64,000 nucleotides of DNA from Streptomyces exfoliatus (GCF_000725545.1 NZ_JNZP01000016.1:1-64000); one strand, 5' to 3'. Counted from the stretch's first letter, positions 51,828-61,374 are shown. Notes: generated by a model not told the origin, from the letters alone. Translations and numbers: made by a program.

Positions 51828-53126
51828 GTGGCCCTTTCGTCCCCAGGGACCGGCTCGTCCGGAACATCTGCCGCTTCCGGCTCGGCCGGCCAGTCCGGAA
51901 CATCTGGCTCGTCCGGAACGTCCGGCACCTCCGCCCGGCCCACCCGTGGTCTGCTCCCGCTGCTCCTCGCCGGGAACACCGCGATGTACGCCCTCTACGT
52001 CGGCGTCCCGGGCATGCTCCTCGCGCTCCAGATCGAGGAGATCGACCCGGCCGGGAAGGTGGCGAACTTCGGTCTGGTCTCCGGCATATCCGCGATCTTC
52101 GCCACCGTCTTCAACCCGGTCGCGGGCGCCCTCTCCGACCGCTCGGGCCGCCGCAACCCGTGGATCCTCGCCGGCGGACTCCTCGCCCTTCCGGTGATGC
52201 TGCTCCTCGGCAGCGTCCACACGATCCTGCTGGTCACCATCGCCTGGTGTCTGGGCCAGGCCGTCATGAACGTCTACCAGGCCGCCCTGACCTCCGTGGT
52301 GCCCGACCGGGTCCCGGTGGCCGCCCGCGGCAAGGCCTCGGCCGCCGTCGGCCTCGGTCTCCCCGTCGGCTCGACGATCGGCGCCCTCGTCGGCGCGGCC
52401 TTCTCCGAGCACTACCGCACCGGCTACCTCGTCTTCGGCGCGATCGTCGCCGCCACCGCCGTGGTGTTCACCGTCCTCGCCCGCGAGGAGCGCATGCCGG
52501 CCAAGGCCCCGCTGCCGGTGAAGGAACAGATCACCGCCTTCGGCAGCGCGCTCAAGGACCATGACTTCCGCTGGGCGTTCATCGGCCGCGCCCTCCTCGT
52601 CCTCGGCTACTTCGCCGTCGCCGGATTCCAGCTGTACATCCTCAAGGACCACACCGCTCTGCCCGGGGGCCTGACCGCCGAGGGGGCCGTCGCGATCCTC
52701 GCGCCGCTCACCGCGGTCGCCATGGTGGTCTCCACGGTGCTCGGGGGCTGGCTCTCGGACCGGTACGACCGGCGCAAGCTCTTCGTGGGCGCCTCGGCCG
52801 CGCTCGCCGCCGTCGCCCTGCTGATCCCGGCCGTCTCGACGAGCTGGACGGCGATGCTGGCCTTCGCCGTCGTCAACGGACTCGGCTTCGGCTGCTACAT
52901 GGCCGTCGACACGGCCCTGGTGACCATGGTCCTGCCCAAGGCCGAGGACGCGGCACGTGACATGGGTGTCCTCAACGTCGCCAACGCGGGCCCGCAGATC
53001 GTGGCCCCCTTCGTGGCCTCGCTCGTCGTCTCGCTGAGTGGCGGGTACACGGCGCTGTTCCTCGTCGCGGCCGTACTGTCGGTACTCGGCGCGCTCGCCG
53101 TGCGCCCCATCCGCAGCGTGCGCTGA
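51828..53126 (+). CDS. MFS transporter
   Basis: 432 residues, 12 membrane segments. The N-terminus carries a Ser/Gly/Thr-rich stretch of about 40 residues (GTGSSGTSAASGSAGQSGTS, SGSSGTSGTSA), probably disordered. Conserved spans: LLLAGNTAMYALYVGVPGML, FNPVAGALSDRSGRRNPWIL (MFS motif A), KASAAVGLGLPVGSTIGALV. GTG at 51828 after AGGAGG. Under the LacI operators, it probably exports or imports a sugar or glycoside in concert with the downstream hydrolase. Confidence 0.9.
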   Translation: MALSSPGTGSSGTSAASGSAGQSGTSGSSGTSGTSARPTRGLLPLLLAGNTAMYALYVGVPGMLLALQIEEIDPAGKVANFGLVSGISAIFATVFNPVAGALSDRSGRRNPWILAGGLLALPVMLLLGSVHTILLVTIAWCLGQAVMNVYQAALTSVVPDRVPVAARGKASAAVGLGLPVGSTIGALVGAAFSEHYRTGYLVFGAIVAATAVVFTVLAREERMPAKAPLPVKEQITAFGSALKDHDFRWAFIGRALLVLGYFAVAGFQLYILKDHTALPGGLTAEGAVAILAPLTAVAMVVSTVLGGWLSDRYDRRKLFVGASAALAAVALLIPAVSTSWTAMLAFAVVNGLGFGCYMAVDTALVTMVLPKAEDAARDMGVLNVANAGPQIVAPFVASLVVSLSGGYTALFLVAAVLSVLGALAVRPIRSVR

Positions 53127-53168
53127 CCCGCGTACGCGCCCGTGAAGCACCGTCAGAAAGGCCGCACC

Positions 53169-53876
53169 GTGCGCCTGCACACCGCCACGTGGGGTTCCGG
53201 CGACCGGATCGCCCTGCTCGTCCACGGCATCATGGCCGACCACCGCACCTGGCGGCGGGTCGGACCCGCGCTCGCGGCGCGCGGCTACCGGGTGATCGCG
53301 GTGGACCTGCGGGGACACGGCCTGAGCGGGCGGGCTTCGGGGCCTGCGGAGTACCGGCCGGAGGACTACGCCGACGACCTCGTCGAAACCCTCCCGCCCG
53401 GTGCGGAGTTGGCCGTCGGGCACTCGCTCGGCGGGCTCGTCCTGGCCCGCGCGATCGACCGGCTGAAGCCTGCGCGCGCGGTCTACTCCGACCCCGCCTG
53501 GCATCTGGCGGCGGGCGCCGACGGCTACCGGCCCGAGCTGTTCGTCCGGGGCAAGTCGATGCCCCGGGAACAGATCAAAGAATTCAACCCGCACTGGGCG
53601 GACGAGGACCTCGCCACCGAGATGGCGTCGGTACGACTCTGGGACGAGCGGTCGGCGTACGGACTCCTCGACTTCGTGGGGGCCGACCTGTGGCCGGCCC
53701 GCGCGGCCGTTCCCTCCCTGGTCACCCTCGCCGACCCGAGCATGCTGGTCTCCCCCGGCGACGCCCGGATGCTCAATGGCCGCGGATTCACCGTGCGTAC
53801 GGTGGAGAAGTCGGGCCACACCATCCACCGGGACGACTTCGACGGGTTCATGTCCGCTCTGCACGGCTGGATCTGA
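53169..53876 (+). CDS. Alpha/beta hydrolase
   Basis: 235 residues. Motifs: RIALLVHGIMADHRTWRRVG (oxyanion), YRVIAVDLRGHGLSG, AVGHSLGGLVLARAI with the nucleophile Ser in GHSLGG, and a late His (KSGHTIHRDDFDGF). GTG at 53169 chosen because AAAGG lies 7 bases before it (an earlier GTG at 53142 exists). Located 43 bases after the MFS gene, so possibly co-transcribed; substrate unknown. Confidence 0.9.
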   Translation: MRLHTATWGSGDRIALLVHGIMADHRTWRRVGPALAARGYRVIAVDLRGHGLSGRASGPAEYRPEDYADDLVETLPPGAELAVGHSLGGLVLARAIDRLKPARAVYSDPAWHLAAGADGYRPELFVRGKSMPREQIKEFNPHWADEDLATEMASVRLWDERSAYGLLDFVGADLWPARAAVPSLVTLADPSMLVSPGDARMLNGRGFTVRTVEKSGHTIHRDDFDGFMSALHGWI

Positions 53877-53890
53877 CGTACCGTTCAGCC

Positions 53891-54121
53891 ATGGACGACG
53901 CGTCGATGGACTCCCCGATGGTGGGACTGCTCGGCCGGGTGACCGGCACCGTCGGGCCCGGTCTCGTCGGCGAGGTGATCGTCCGGATCCGGGGCGGGGC
54001 CGAGCACTTCCTCGCCCATCCGGCCTCCCCGAAGGAGCGGATCGACGTCGGAACGGTCGTGATGGTCATGGAACATCTCCCTCCGCGTACCGTCTATGTC
54101 ACAGCCGCGTACGGCGGTTGA
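53891..54121 (+). CDS. Small NfeD-like OB-fold protein
   Basis: 76 residues, VGLLGRVTGTVGPGLVGEVI, VRIRGGAEHFLAHPASPKER, VGTVVMVMEHLPPRTVYVTA. It looks like the C-terminal OB-fold of NfeD proteins without the membrane or protease part. It immediately precedes a flotillin, the usual NfeD partner. Very short but codon usage supports it. Confidence 0.75.
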   Translation: MDDASMDSPMVGLLGRVTGTVGPGLVGEVIVRIRGGAEHFLAHPASPKERIDVGTVVMVMEHLPPRTVYVTAAYGG

Positions 54122-54204
54122 CGCAAGCGTTGAGTGGCGCCCGTCACAGGCGCACACTCCCTTCACCGGGTCCGTGTCGGCTCCGGTGAAGGGGGACCCA
54201 GTTC

Positions 54205-55617
54205 ATGGGCATCGGCATTGTGGCGGGCGTCGTCGTCGGCGCCTTCGCCGTTCTCATCGGTGTGTTCAAAATGATGTGGCGCGTCGCCGAACCCAACGAG
54301 GCGCTGATCATCTCCGGTTCCAACCACAAGAACGAGGGCCTCGGCGCGGGGATGGGGTTCCGCATCGTCACCGGCCGCGGCACTCTCGTCCTGCCCGGCG
54401 TGCAGGCGGTGCGCAAGCTCTCGCTCGACCTCAACGAGACCCAGCTGTCCGTCGAGTGCGTCACCCACCAGGGCATTCCGCTCAAGGTCCGCGGTGTGGT
54501 GATCTTCAAGGTCGGTGACGACTTCGTGTCGATCGCCAACGCCGCACGCCGCTTCCTCGACCAGCAGAAGCTGATGAGCGAGCGCGTGCACATCGTCTTC
54601 GCCGGTCATCTCCGCGCCATCGTCGGCGGGTTGACCGTGGAGGACATGATCCGTGACCGGGAGAAGTTGACCGGCCAGGCCCGTTCGGCCTGTGGCACGG
54701 AGATGGAGAAGCTCGGTCTGATCGTCGACTCGCTGCAGATCCACGAGATCGAGGACCCGACCGGCTACATCAAGAACCTGGCCGCCCCGCACGCGGCCGC
54801 CGTCCAGCGGGACGCGCGGATCGCGCAGGCCGAGGCGAACCGGCGGGCGACCGAGGCCGAGCAGCAGGCCGCGGCGCGCATGTCGGAGGCGACACGCGAC
54901 AGCGAGATCCTCCAGGCGGGCTACCAGGCCGAACGGGACGAGGCCACGGCCAAGGCCCGGCAGGCGGGGCCGCTGGCCGACGCTGCCTCGCGCCAGGAGG
55001 TCGTGGTCCAGGAGACCCGGGTGGCCGAGCTGGAGGGACACCGCAAGGAGCAGCAGCTGCAGGCGGAGGTCCGCAAGCCCGCCGACGCGATGGCGTACGA
55101 GACCCGGACGCTCGCCGAGGCCGAGCGTGACGCCCGGATCTCGGCGGCCGAGGCCGACGCGAAGGAGACGGAGCTGGCGAGCGCGGCCATGGCCACGGCG
55201 ACCCGGCTCACGGGTGAGGCCGAGGCGGCGGCCCAGCACGCCAAGGGTCTGGCGGTCGCCGAGGCGACACGGGCGAAGGGTCTGGCGGAGGCCGAGGCGA
55301 TCAAGGCGCGCGCGGCGGCGCTCGCCGAGAACCAGGAGGCGGTGGTCGCGCAGCAGCTGGCCGAGAAGTGGCCGGAGATCGTGTCCGCGGGAGCGTCCGC
55401 GTTCGGGAACGTGGATCAGATGGTGCTGCTCAACGGCGCCGACGGCATGGCGGACGTGTTCGCCAAGGCGCTGACCATGGGCGGGACCGGGCTCGGTCTG
55501 GCCCGGCAGCTGCTCTCCACGATGAACCCGGCCGCTCAGGAGCGGCTCGGTGCGGTGCCGCCTGCTCCTCGCGCGTCGGAGACGAGCGTGGAGATCACGG
55601 TGAGCGACGGGGAGTAG
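54205..55617 (+). CDS. Flotillin-like SPFH-domain protein
   Basis: 470 residues. One N-terminal membrane segment (GIGIVAGVVVGAFAVLIGVF), the SPFH domain (FRIVTGRGTLVLPGVQAVRK, VRGVVIFKVGDDFVSIANAA, VEDMIRDREKLTGQARSACG), then a long Ala/Glu-rich coiled coil with AEANRRATEAEQQAAARMSE, ending in the flotillin tail. It scaffolds membrane microdomains. It begins 84 bases after the small NfeD-like gene. Confidence 0.92.
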   Translation: MGIGIVAGVVVGAFAVLIGVFKMMWRVAEPNEALIISGSNHKNEGLGAGMGFRIVTGRGTLVLPGVQAVRKLSLDLNETQLSVECVTHQGIPLKVRGVVIFKVGDDFVSIANAARRFLDQQKLMSERVHIVFAGHLRAIVGGLTVEDMIRDREKLTGQARSACGTEMEKLGLIVDSLQIHEIEDPTGYIKNLAAPHAAAVQRDARIAQAEANRRATEAEQQAAARMSEATRDSEILQAGYQAERDEATAKARQAGPLADAASRQEVVVQETRVAELEGHRKEQQLQAEVRKPADAMAYETRTLAEAERDARISAAEADAKETELASAAMATATRLTGEAEAAAQHAKGLAVAEATRAKGLAEAEAIKARAAALAENQEAVVAQQLAEKWPEIVSAGASAFGNVDQMVLLNGADGMADVFAKALTMGGTGLGLARQLLSTMNPAAQERLGAVPPAPRASETSVEITVSDGE

Positions 55618-55673
55618 AGCGACGGGAAGCAGTGAGCGACGGGGAGTGGTCGCCCGTCCTCACCGTCCGTAGC

Positions 55674-55710
55674 GACCGGGCCCGGTGCCGTCGCGGCGCC
55701 GGGCCCGGTC
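55674..55710 (+). terminator. Flotillin terminator
   Basis: GACCGGGCCCGGTGCCG pairs with CGGCGCCGGGCCCGGTC (17 bp with one wobble) around TCG, 57 bases past the flotillin stop. Confidence 0.75.
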
Positions 55711-55746
55711 GTGCGCGTGGCCTCGGTGGTGGCCTGCGTCGCCGGC

Positions 55747-55917
55747 TCAGTTGTGGCCGAACTTGCGTTCCTTGCGGTGGGACGTGTGCTCGACGAGGGG
55801 CATCGAGGGCTCTCTCCTCGGCGCCGCCGCGGTCTGCTCCTTCGCGGCCGCCTCGGTACGGTGCTCATGGCCGCCGGTACGGGCTCCCCGGTTCGCCCGG
55901 GTCTGTTTCTTGCCCAC
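55747..55917 (-). CDS. Small conserved basic protein
   Basis: 56 residues: GKKQTRANRGARTGGHEHRT, EAAAKEQTAAAPRREPSMPL, VEHTSHRKERKFGHN. GTG start with GGAGG 7 bases before it is preferred over ATG at 55932, which overlaps the ribosome site. Low-complexity basic protein that may bind nucleic acid or ribosomes; unrecognised. Confidence 0.6.
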   Translation of the reverse strand: MGKKQTRANRGARTGGHEHRTEAAAKEQTAAAPRREPSMPLVEHTSHRKERKFGHN

Positions 55918-55993
55918 GATCCTGCCTCCCATGACGGGTGTCGGACTCGGTCCGTGTCCCCTCAGCCTGGCACGGGGGCAGGTCGGCCGCATG

Positions 55994-56824
55994 TCAGAGC
56001 GGGCGGCCCAGGACGCGGGCGAAGGCGGCGAGCGTGGGCGTGCCCGATCCGCGGTCCAGGATCGCGAAGACGACCTCCTCGAAGTGGCCGGCGAAGCGCC
56101 CGTCCCCGGTGAGCAGCGCCTTGAACGCGCCCGCGACCTGTGCCGGGTCGTTCTGGAAGACCCCGCAGCCCCAGGCGCCGAGCACGAGCCGCCGGTATCC
56201 CGTCGCCGCCGCCGTCTCGAGGACGCGCTCGGCGCGGCTCGCGAGGACGGCGGGAACGCGGCCGGCGAGTTCGGGGGTGCGGCGGCGGACGACGCCCGCG
56301 TTGGGCGCGGGCGAGGTGAGGAAGCCGACGGTGAAGGGGGCGTCGAGGAGGGTTCCGCGGTCGTCGCGGAAGACCGGCACGCGGGGCGAGTGGATGACCC
56401 GGTCGGTGTAGAAGGCGTCCCGTTCCTCCCTGTGGTGGGCGTAGTAGGCGGGGGCGCGCAGCAGTGTGGCGTGGAGGGCGGAGGAGCGGCAGAGCGCCTC
56501 CTCCTGGGCTTGGGCGCCGTTGAGGTAGCCGCCGCCGGGGTTGCGGGCGGAGGCGAAGTTCAGGACGGCCACCGGACGGGTGGTGTCGGCGGCGGTCATC
56601 CGGCGGGCGGCGGCCAGGCTGCTCTCGCCGGTGACGTCGATGGCGGGTGTGCGGTCGGTGTCGGGGGTGACCGAGACGGCGTCGGGGCCGTACAGGCGGG
56701 TTCCGGCCAGCGCCTCGGTCAGGTCGTCGGTGAGGGAGACGGTCCGGCCGTCGGGGGCCTGGTACCGGCCCGCCGCCACGATCTCCTCTGTCTGCCGCGC
56801 GATGGCGCGCAGTCGTGCACTCAT
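55994..56824 (-). CDS. TIGR02452 / microbial PARG-like protein
   Basis: 276 residues. VAVLNFASARNPGGGYLNGA, then QAQEEALCRSSALHATLLRA is the macrodomain-type PARG signature (GGG-x6-8-QEE), followed by GYRRLVLGAWGCGVFQNDPA, VAGAFKALLTG. This family hydrolyses poly(ADP-ribose) or removes ADP-ribose. Start could also be 12 bases upstream (56836). Alone on the minus strand between flotillin and egtA. Confidence 0.9.
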   Translation of the reverse strand: MSARLRAIARQTEEIVAAGRYQAPDGRTVSLTDDLTEALAGTRLYGPDAVSVTPDTDRTPAIDVTGESSLAAARRMTAADTTRPVAVLNFASARNPGGGYLNGAQAQEEALCRSSALHATLLRAPAYYAHHREERDAFYTDRVIHSPRVPVFRDDRGTLLDAPFTVGFLTSPAPNAGVVRRRTPELAGRVPAVLASRAERVLETAAATGYRRLVLGAWGCGVFQNDPAQVAGAFKALLTGDGRFAGHFEEVVFAILDRGSGTPTLAAFARVLGRPL

Positions 56825-57063
56825 GTGTCTCAGCATGATCGTTTCGTCCCGTTCGCCACAACGGGTTTCCCGGGACGGCCGGCCGCCGGGGACTCCGCGG
56901 CGGCCGGCCCGGGAGACACGGGCGGAGGGGCGATTTCGGAGACCCAGGGGCGCACGGGGGCGCATTCCACCGGTCCTGGGCGCTCTTGCACGCCGCCCGG
57001 TGGTGGCTTTAGGTGGAGACAGCGACTCCCCGGGAACAGTCCCGATGATCTGGAGGTGTACGG

Positions 57064-58323
57064 ATGTCGTCGAGCGGCATACCGAGTGGCGGGCCCCCTC
57101 TCACCGAGCGGGAGGCGGAGGACCTGCTGCGATGTATCTGCTTCAAGACCGGCCCGCCCCGCACCGTGGGGGTGGAGCTGGAATGGCTCGTGCACGAGCT
57201 GCGTGACCCCCGGCTCCCCGTACGGCCGCCGAGGCTCGCGGCGGCCCTCGACACCGTGCGGTCCCTGCCGCTGGTGTCGTCCCTGACCTTCGAACCCGGC
57301 GGGCAGCTGGAGCTCAGCTCGCTCCCGGCCGGGTCGCTCATGGAGTGTCTCGACACGCTCTCCGCCGATCTGCGGGCGGTGCGGTCGGCGCTCGGACCGC
57401 TCGGTCTGACCCTCAGCGGATACGGGGTGGACCCCTGGCACGCGCCGCGCGGCCGGGTGCTCCACGAGCCGCGGTACGACGCCATGGAGGCCGCTCTCGA
57501 CCGCACCGGGCCCGCCGGACGGGCGATGATGTGCGACTCGGCGTCGGTGCAGATCTGTCTCGACGCGGGCGTGGAGGAGCCGGGTCCGCTCGGCTACCAA
57601 CGAAGATGGCGGCTCGCCCACCTCGTCGGCGCGGTGCTCGTGGCCGCTTTCGCCAACTCCCCGTTGCACGGAGGCCGGCGCACCGGCTGGCGCTCCACCC
57701 GGCAGGCCTTGTGGACCGACCTCGATCCCCGGCGGGCGCTCGCGCCGCCGCCGGACGGCGAGCCGCGCGCGGAGTGGGCGGCGCACGTCCTGGACACGCC
57801 GGTGATGTGCGTACGGGCCGAGGAGGGGCCGTGGGCCGTGCCGGAGGGGCTGACCTTCCGCGACTGGCTGCGCACCGGCCTGCCCCGGCCCGCCGACGCC
57901 GACGACCTGCGCTATCACATGACGACCCTCTTCCCGCCGGTCCGTCCGCGCGGCCATCTGGAGCTGCGGATGGTCGACGCGCAGCCGGGCCGGGACGGCT
58001 GGAAGGTGCCGGTGGCCGTGACGACGGCGGTGTTCGACGACCCGGAGGCGGCCGAGACCGTGTACCGGGCGGTCAAGCCGCTCGCGGAGCGGGCGGGGAG
58101 CGGCCCCGCGCCGCGCAATCCGCTCTGGCTCGCGGCGGCCCGCGAGGGGCTCGCCGACCCGGAGCTGCACGCCGCCGCCCGCGCCGTGTTCTCCGCCGCC
58201 CTGGAGGCGCTCCCCCGGATCGGGGCGAGCGAGGAGCTGCGACGGGCGGTCGCCGCCTTCCACGAGCGGTACGTGATCCCCGGGAGCTGCCCGGCCGACG
58301 ACTTCGAGGCGGTGACGTCATGA
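57064..58323 (+). CDS. egtA: Glutamate-cysteine ligase EgtA
   Basis: 419 residues. It makes gamma-glutamylcysteine for ergothioneine. The GCS2-like fold shows FKTGPPRTVGVELEWLVHEL, LTFEPGGQLELSSLPAGSLM, YDAMEAALDRTGPAGRAMMC, ASVQICLDAG and HLELRMVDAQPG. First gene of a four-gene operon; RBS GGAGG. Overlaps egtB by four bases (ATGA). Confidence 0.93.
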   Translation: MSSSGIPSGGPPLTEREAEDLLRCICFKTGPPRTVGVELEWLVHELRDPRLPVRPPRLAAALDTVRSLPLVSSLTFEPGGQLELSSLPAGSLMECLDTLSADLRAVRSALGPLGLTLSGYGVDPWHAPRGRVLHEPRYDAMEAALDRTGPAGRAMMCDSASVQICLDAGVEEPGPLGYQRRWRLAHLVGAVLVAAFANSPLHGGRRTGWRSTRQALWTDLDPRRALAPPPDGEPRAEWAAHVLDTPVMCVRAEEGPWAVPEGLTFRDWLRTGLPRPADADDLRYHMTTLFPPVRPRGHLELRMVDAQPGRDGWKVPVAVTTAVFDDPEAAETVYRAVKPLAERAGSGPAPRNPLWLAAAREGLADPELHAAARAVFSAALEALPRIGASEELRRAVAAFHERYVIPGSCPADDFEAVTS

Positions 58324-59660
58324 CGGCGACGACAGGAACCGAGCTCGATCCCGAGGTCCTGCGGCGGAGGGCCCTTGAGGCCCTGACCGTCGCCAGGGCC
58401 CGGACGGCACTGCTGACCTCCTGCGTGGAGGACGGCGAACTGACGGCGCAGCATTCCCCGTTGATGTCTCCGCTGGTGTGGGACCTGGCGCACATCGGCA
58501 ACCAGGAGGAGCAGTGGCTGTGGCGGGCCGTGGCGGGGCAGGAGGCCCTGCGGCCCGAGATCGACTCGCTCTACGACGCCTTCGAGCATCCGCGCGCCAC
58601 CCGCCCCTCGCTGCCGCTGCTCGCTCCGGGCGAGGCGCGGGCCTACGCGGCGGACGTCCGGCTCCGCGTCCTGGACATCCTGGAGCGCACGCCGTTCGAG
58701 GGGCGGCCGCTGCTCGACGCGGCCTTCGCGTTCGGCATGATCGCCCAGCACGAACAGCAGCACGACGAGACGATGCTGATCACCCATCAGCTGCGGAAGG
58801 GTCCGGTCGCGCTGACCGCTCCCCCGCCGCCCGCCACGGGCACCGGCCCGCTCCCCGCCGAAGTCCTCGTTCCTGGCGGCCCGTTCACGATGGGGACGTC
58901 CGGCGAACCATGGGCACTCGACAACGAGCGCCCGGCGCACCCCCGGATCGTGCCCGCCTTCCACATCGACACGACACCGGTCACCAACGGCGCCTATCTG
59001 GCCTTCATGGCCGACGGCGGGTACACGGACCGGCGCTGGTGGCGGCCCGAGGGCTGGGCGCAGATCAGCGAGCACGGCATCACGGCGCCGCTGTTCTGGC
59101 GCCGTGAGGGCGGCGAGTGGCTGCGCCGCAGGTTCGGGGTGACGGAGCCGGTGGCGCAGTCGCCCGCCGTGGAGGAGCCAGTCCTGCACGTGAGCTGGTA
59201 CGAGGCGGACGCCTACGCGCGCTGGGCGGGGCGGCGGCTGCCGACCGAGGCCGAGTGGGAGAAGGCCGCCCGTCACGACCCGGTCTCCGGGCGGTCGCGC
59301 CGCTACCCCTGGGGCGACGCCGACCCGGGCCCCGAGCACGCCAACCTCGGGCAGCGGCATCTGCGGCCGGCGCCGGCCGGCAGCTACCCGGCGGGCGCCT
59401 CGCCGCTCGGCGTACGGCAGCTGATCGGTGACGTGTGGGAGTGGACGGCGAGCGATTTCCTGCCGTACCCGGGGTTCACGGCCTTTCCGTACAAGGAGTA
59501 CTCGGAGGTGTTCTTCGGGCCGGAGCACAAGGTGCTGCGCGGCGGTTCGTTCGCCGTGGACCCGGTCGCCTGCCGGGGTACCTTCCGCAACTGGGACCTG
59601 CCGGTACGGCGTCAGATCTTCTCCGGCTTCCGTACCGCACGCAGCGCGGAGCTCGACTGA
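58320..59660 (+). CDS. egtB: Ergothioneine sulfoxide synthase EgtB
   Basis: 446 residues, non-haem iron enzyme that joins gamma-glutamylcysteine and hercynine. The N-terminal DinB-type domain has LMSPLVWDLAHIGNQEEQWL and the iron-binding IAQHEQQHDETMLIT (His-x3-His-x-Glu). The C-terminal FGE-like domain has LVPGGPFTMGTSGEPWALDN, RRLPTEAEWEKAARHD, YPWGD, DVWEWTASDFLPYPGF and VLRGGSFAVDPVACRGTFRN. It lacks the FGE copper-cysteine pair, which separates it from the true FGE at 6573-7529. Confidence 0.94.
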   Translation: MTATTGTELDPEVLRRRALEALTVARARTALLTSCVEDGELTAQHSPLMSPLVWDLAHIGNQEEQWLWRAVAGQEALRPEIDSLYDAFEHPRATRPSLPLLAPGEARAYAADVRLRVLDILERTPFEGRPLLDAAFAFGMIAQHEQQHDETMLITHQLRKGPVALTAPPPPATGTGPLPAEVLVPGGPFTMGTSGEPWALDNERPAHPRIVPAFHIDTTPVTNGAYLAFMADGGYTDRRWWRPEGWAQISEHGITAPLFWRREGGEWLRRRFGVTEPVAQSPAVEEPVLHVSWYEADAYARWAGRRLPTEAEWEKAARHDPVSGRSRRYPWGDADPGPEHANLGQRHLRPAPAGSYPAGASPLGVRQLIGDVWEWTASDFLPYPGFTAFPYKEYSEVFFGPEHKVLRGGSFAVDPVACRGTFRNWDLPVRRQIFSGFRTARSAELD

Positions 59661-60412
59661 TGTGCCGTCACATCGCCTACGTGGGCGAACCGGTGACGCT
59701 CGGGGAACTGGTCGTCGGCCCGGAGCACGCCCTGCTGCGCCAGGCCTGGGAACCCCGTACACAGAGCAGCGGCGTGGTGAACGCCGACGGCTTCGGGGTG
59801 GGCTGGTACGCGGAGGGCGATCCCGTGCCCGCCCGCTACCGGCGCACGGGCCCCATCTGGGGCGACCTGTCCTTCGCCGACCTCGCCCGGGTGGTGCGCT
59901 CGCGCGCGCTGCTCGCGGCGGTCCGCGGGGCCACCCTGCCGGGCGCGGACGGAGAGGCCGCGGCGGCTCCGTTCGCCGGCGGACCGTGGCTGTTCAGCCA
60001 CAACGGCGCCGTCGCGGGCTGGCCCGACTCCCTGGCGGAGCTCGCCGGTGCGCTGCCGCCCGGTGATCTGCTTCGGATGGAGGCGCGCACCGACTCGGCG
60101 CTGCTCTGGGCGCTCGTCCTGCACCGGCTGCGGGCCGGTGACGAGCCGGGGCAGGCCCTGGCCGACACGGTACGGGAGGCCGCCGCCGCGGCCTCCGGAT
60201 CCCGGCTGAACCTGCTGCTCACCGACGGTGTCCGGATCGCCGCGACCACCTGGGAGAACGGCCTCTGGTACCTGAAGGGTCCCGACCGGGTGGTCGTGGC
60301 CTCCGAACCGTACGACGACGATCCGCGCTGGCGGGAGGTCCCGGAGCACACGCTCCTGACCGCCACCCGCGCCGACGTCACCCTCACCCCGCTCAAGGAG
60401 CCGTCCGCGTGA
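59660..60412 (+). CDS. egtC: Gamma-glutamyl-hercynylcysteine sulfoxide hydrolase EgtC
   Basis: 250 residues, class II glutamine amidotransferase fold. It removes glutamate from the intermediate. N-terminal nucleophile MCRHIAYVGEPVTLGEL, ADGFGVGWYAEGDPVPARYR, FSHNGAVAGW and ARTDSALLWALVLHRL. The Cys2 becomes the N-terminal nucleophile after Met removal. The ATG overlaps the egtB stop (TGATG). Confidence 0.93.
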   Translation: MCRHIAYVGEPVTLGELVVGPEHALLRQAWEPRTQSSGVVNADGFGVGWYAEGDPVPARYRRTGPIWGDLSFADLARVVRSRALLAAVRGATLPGADGEAAAAPFAGGPWLFSHNGAVAGWPDSLAELAGALPPGDLLRMEARTDSALLWALVLHRLRAGDEPGQALADTVREAAAAASGSRLNLLLTDGVRIAATTWENGLWYLKGPDRVVVASEPYDDDPRWREVPEHTLLTATRADVTLTPLKEPSA

Positions 60413-61374
60413 GCCCGTACCAACTGACCCGTACCCTCGCCCCCGACGCCGCCGGCGCCGACCTGCGCGCCGATGTCCTCCACGGCCTGACCCGCTCCCC
60501 CAAGGAGCTGCCGCCGAAGTGGTTCTACGACGCCCGGGGCAGCGAACTCTTCGAGGAGATCACCCGGCTGCCCGAGTACTACCCCACGCGGGCCGAGCGG
60601 GAGATCCTGAAGGAGCGGGCACCGGAGATCGCCGCCGTCACCGGGGCCAGGACCCTGGTGGAGCTGGGCTCCGGCTCCTCCGAGAAGACCCGGTTCCTGA
60701 TCGACGCGCTGCTGCCGGCGCTCGACGCCTACGTTCCCGTGGACGTGAGCGAGTCGGCGCTGACGGGGGCGGCCGAGTCGCTGCTCGCCGAGCGGCCCGG
60801 GCTGCGCGTGCACGCGCTGGTCGCCGACTTCACCCGGGGGCTCGCGCTGCCGGGGACGCCGGGGCCGCGTCTGGTGGCCTTCCTCGGCGGCACCATCGGC
60901 AATCTGCTGCCCGTCGAGCGGCTGACCTTCCTGCGCTCGGTCCGGGCGATGCTCACGCCGGGCGACGCCCTGCTGCTCGGCACGGATTTGGTGAAGGACG
61001 AGGCGACGCTGGTGGCCGCGTACGACGACACGGCAGGGGTGACGGCCGCCTTCAACAAGAACGTGCTGTCCGTGATCGACCGGGAGCTGGGCGCGGACTT
61101 CGATCCGGACGCGTTCGACCACGTGGCGGTGTGGGACCGCGAGCGGGAGTGGATCGAGATGCGGCTGCGGGCCCGCCGCGCGGTCACCGTGAAGATCCCG
61201 GAGCTGGACCTCGTGGTGCCGTTCGCGGCGGGCGAGGAGATGCGGACGGAGGTGTCCGCGAAGTTCCGTCAGGCGGGCGTACGGGCCGATCTCGCGGAGG
61301 CGGGGCTGGAGCTGGAGCGCTGGTGGACGGACAGCGAGGGCAGGTTCGCGCTGTCGCTGGCGACGGCCCGCTGA
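60409..61374 (+). CDS. egtD: Histidine N-alpha-methyltransferase EgtD
   Basis: 321 residues. Makes hercynine from histidine with SAM. Conserved parts: LPPKWFYDARGSELFEEITR, LPEYYPTRAERE, TLVELGSGSSEKTRFLIDAL (SAM site), GGTIGNLLPVERLTFLRSVR, DLVKDEATLVAAYDD, FNKNVLSVIDRELGADFDPD. Last gene of egtABCD, with ATGA/GTGA-type overlaps throughout. Its 3-prime end overlaps the antisense acyltransferase gene by 106 bases. Confidence 0.94.
   Translation: MSPYQLTRTLAPDAAGADLRADVLHGLTRSPKELPPKWFYDARGSELFEEITRLPEYYPTRAEREILKERAPEIAAVTGARTLVELGSGSSEKTRFLIDALLPALDAYVPVDVSESALTGAAESLLAERPGLRVHALVADFTRGLALPGTPGPRLVAFLGGTIGNLLPVERLTFLRSVRAMLTPGDALLLGTDLVKDEATLVAAYDDTAGVTAAFNKNVLSVIDRELGADFDPDAFDHVAVWDREREWIEMRLRARRAVTVKIPELDLVVPFAAGEEMRTEVSAKFRQAGVRADLAEAGLELERWWTDSEGRFALSLATAR

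Noticed and set aside
51669..53864. 731-codon minus-strand frame opposite the MFS and hydrolase genes
   Set aside because: Low-complexity Gly/Asp/Glu/Arg shadow with no family signature; the plus strand has clear membrane spans and a catalytic site.
57345..58319. In-frame upstream extension of egtB
   Set aside because: It is the Arg/Ala-rich shadow of egtA; the ATG at 58320 overlaps the egtA stop as in the rest of the operon.
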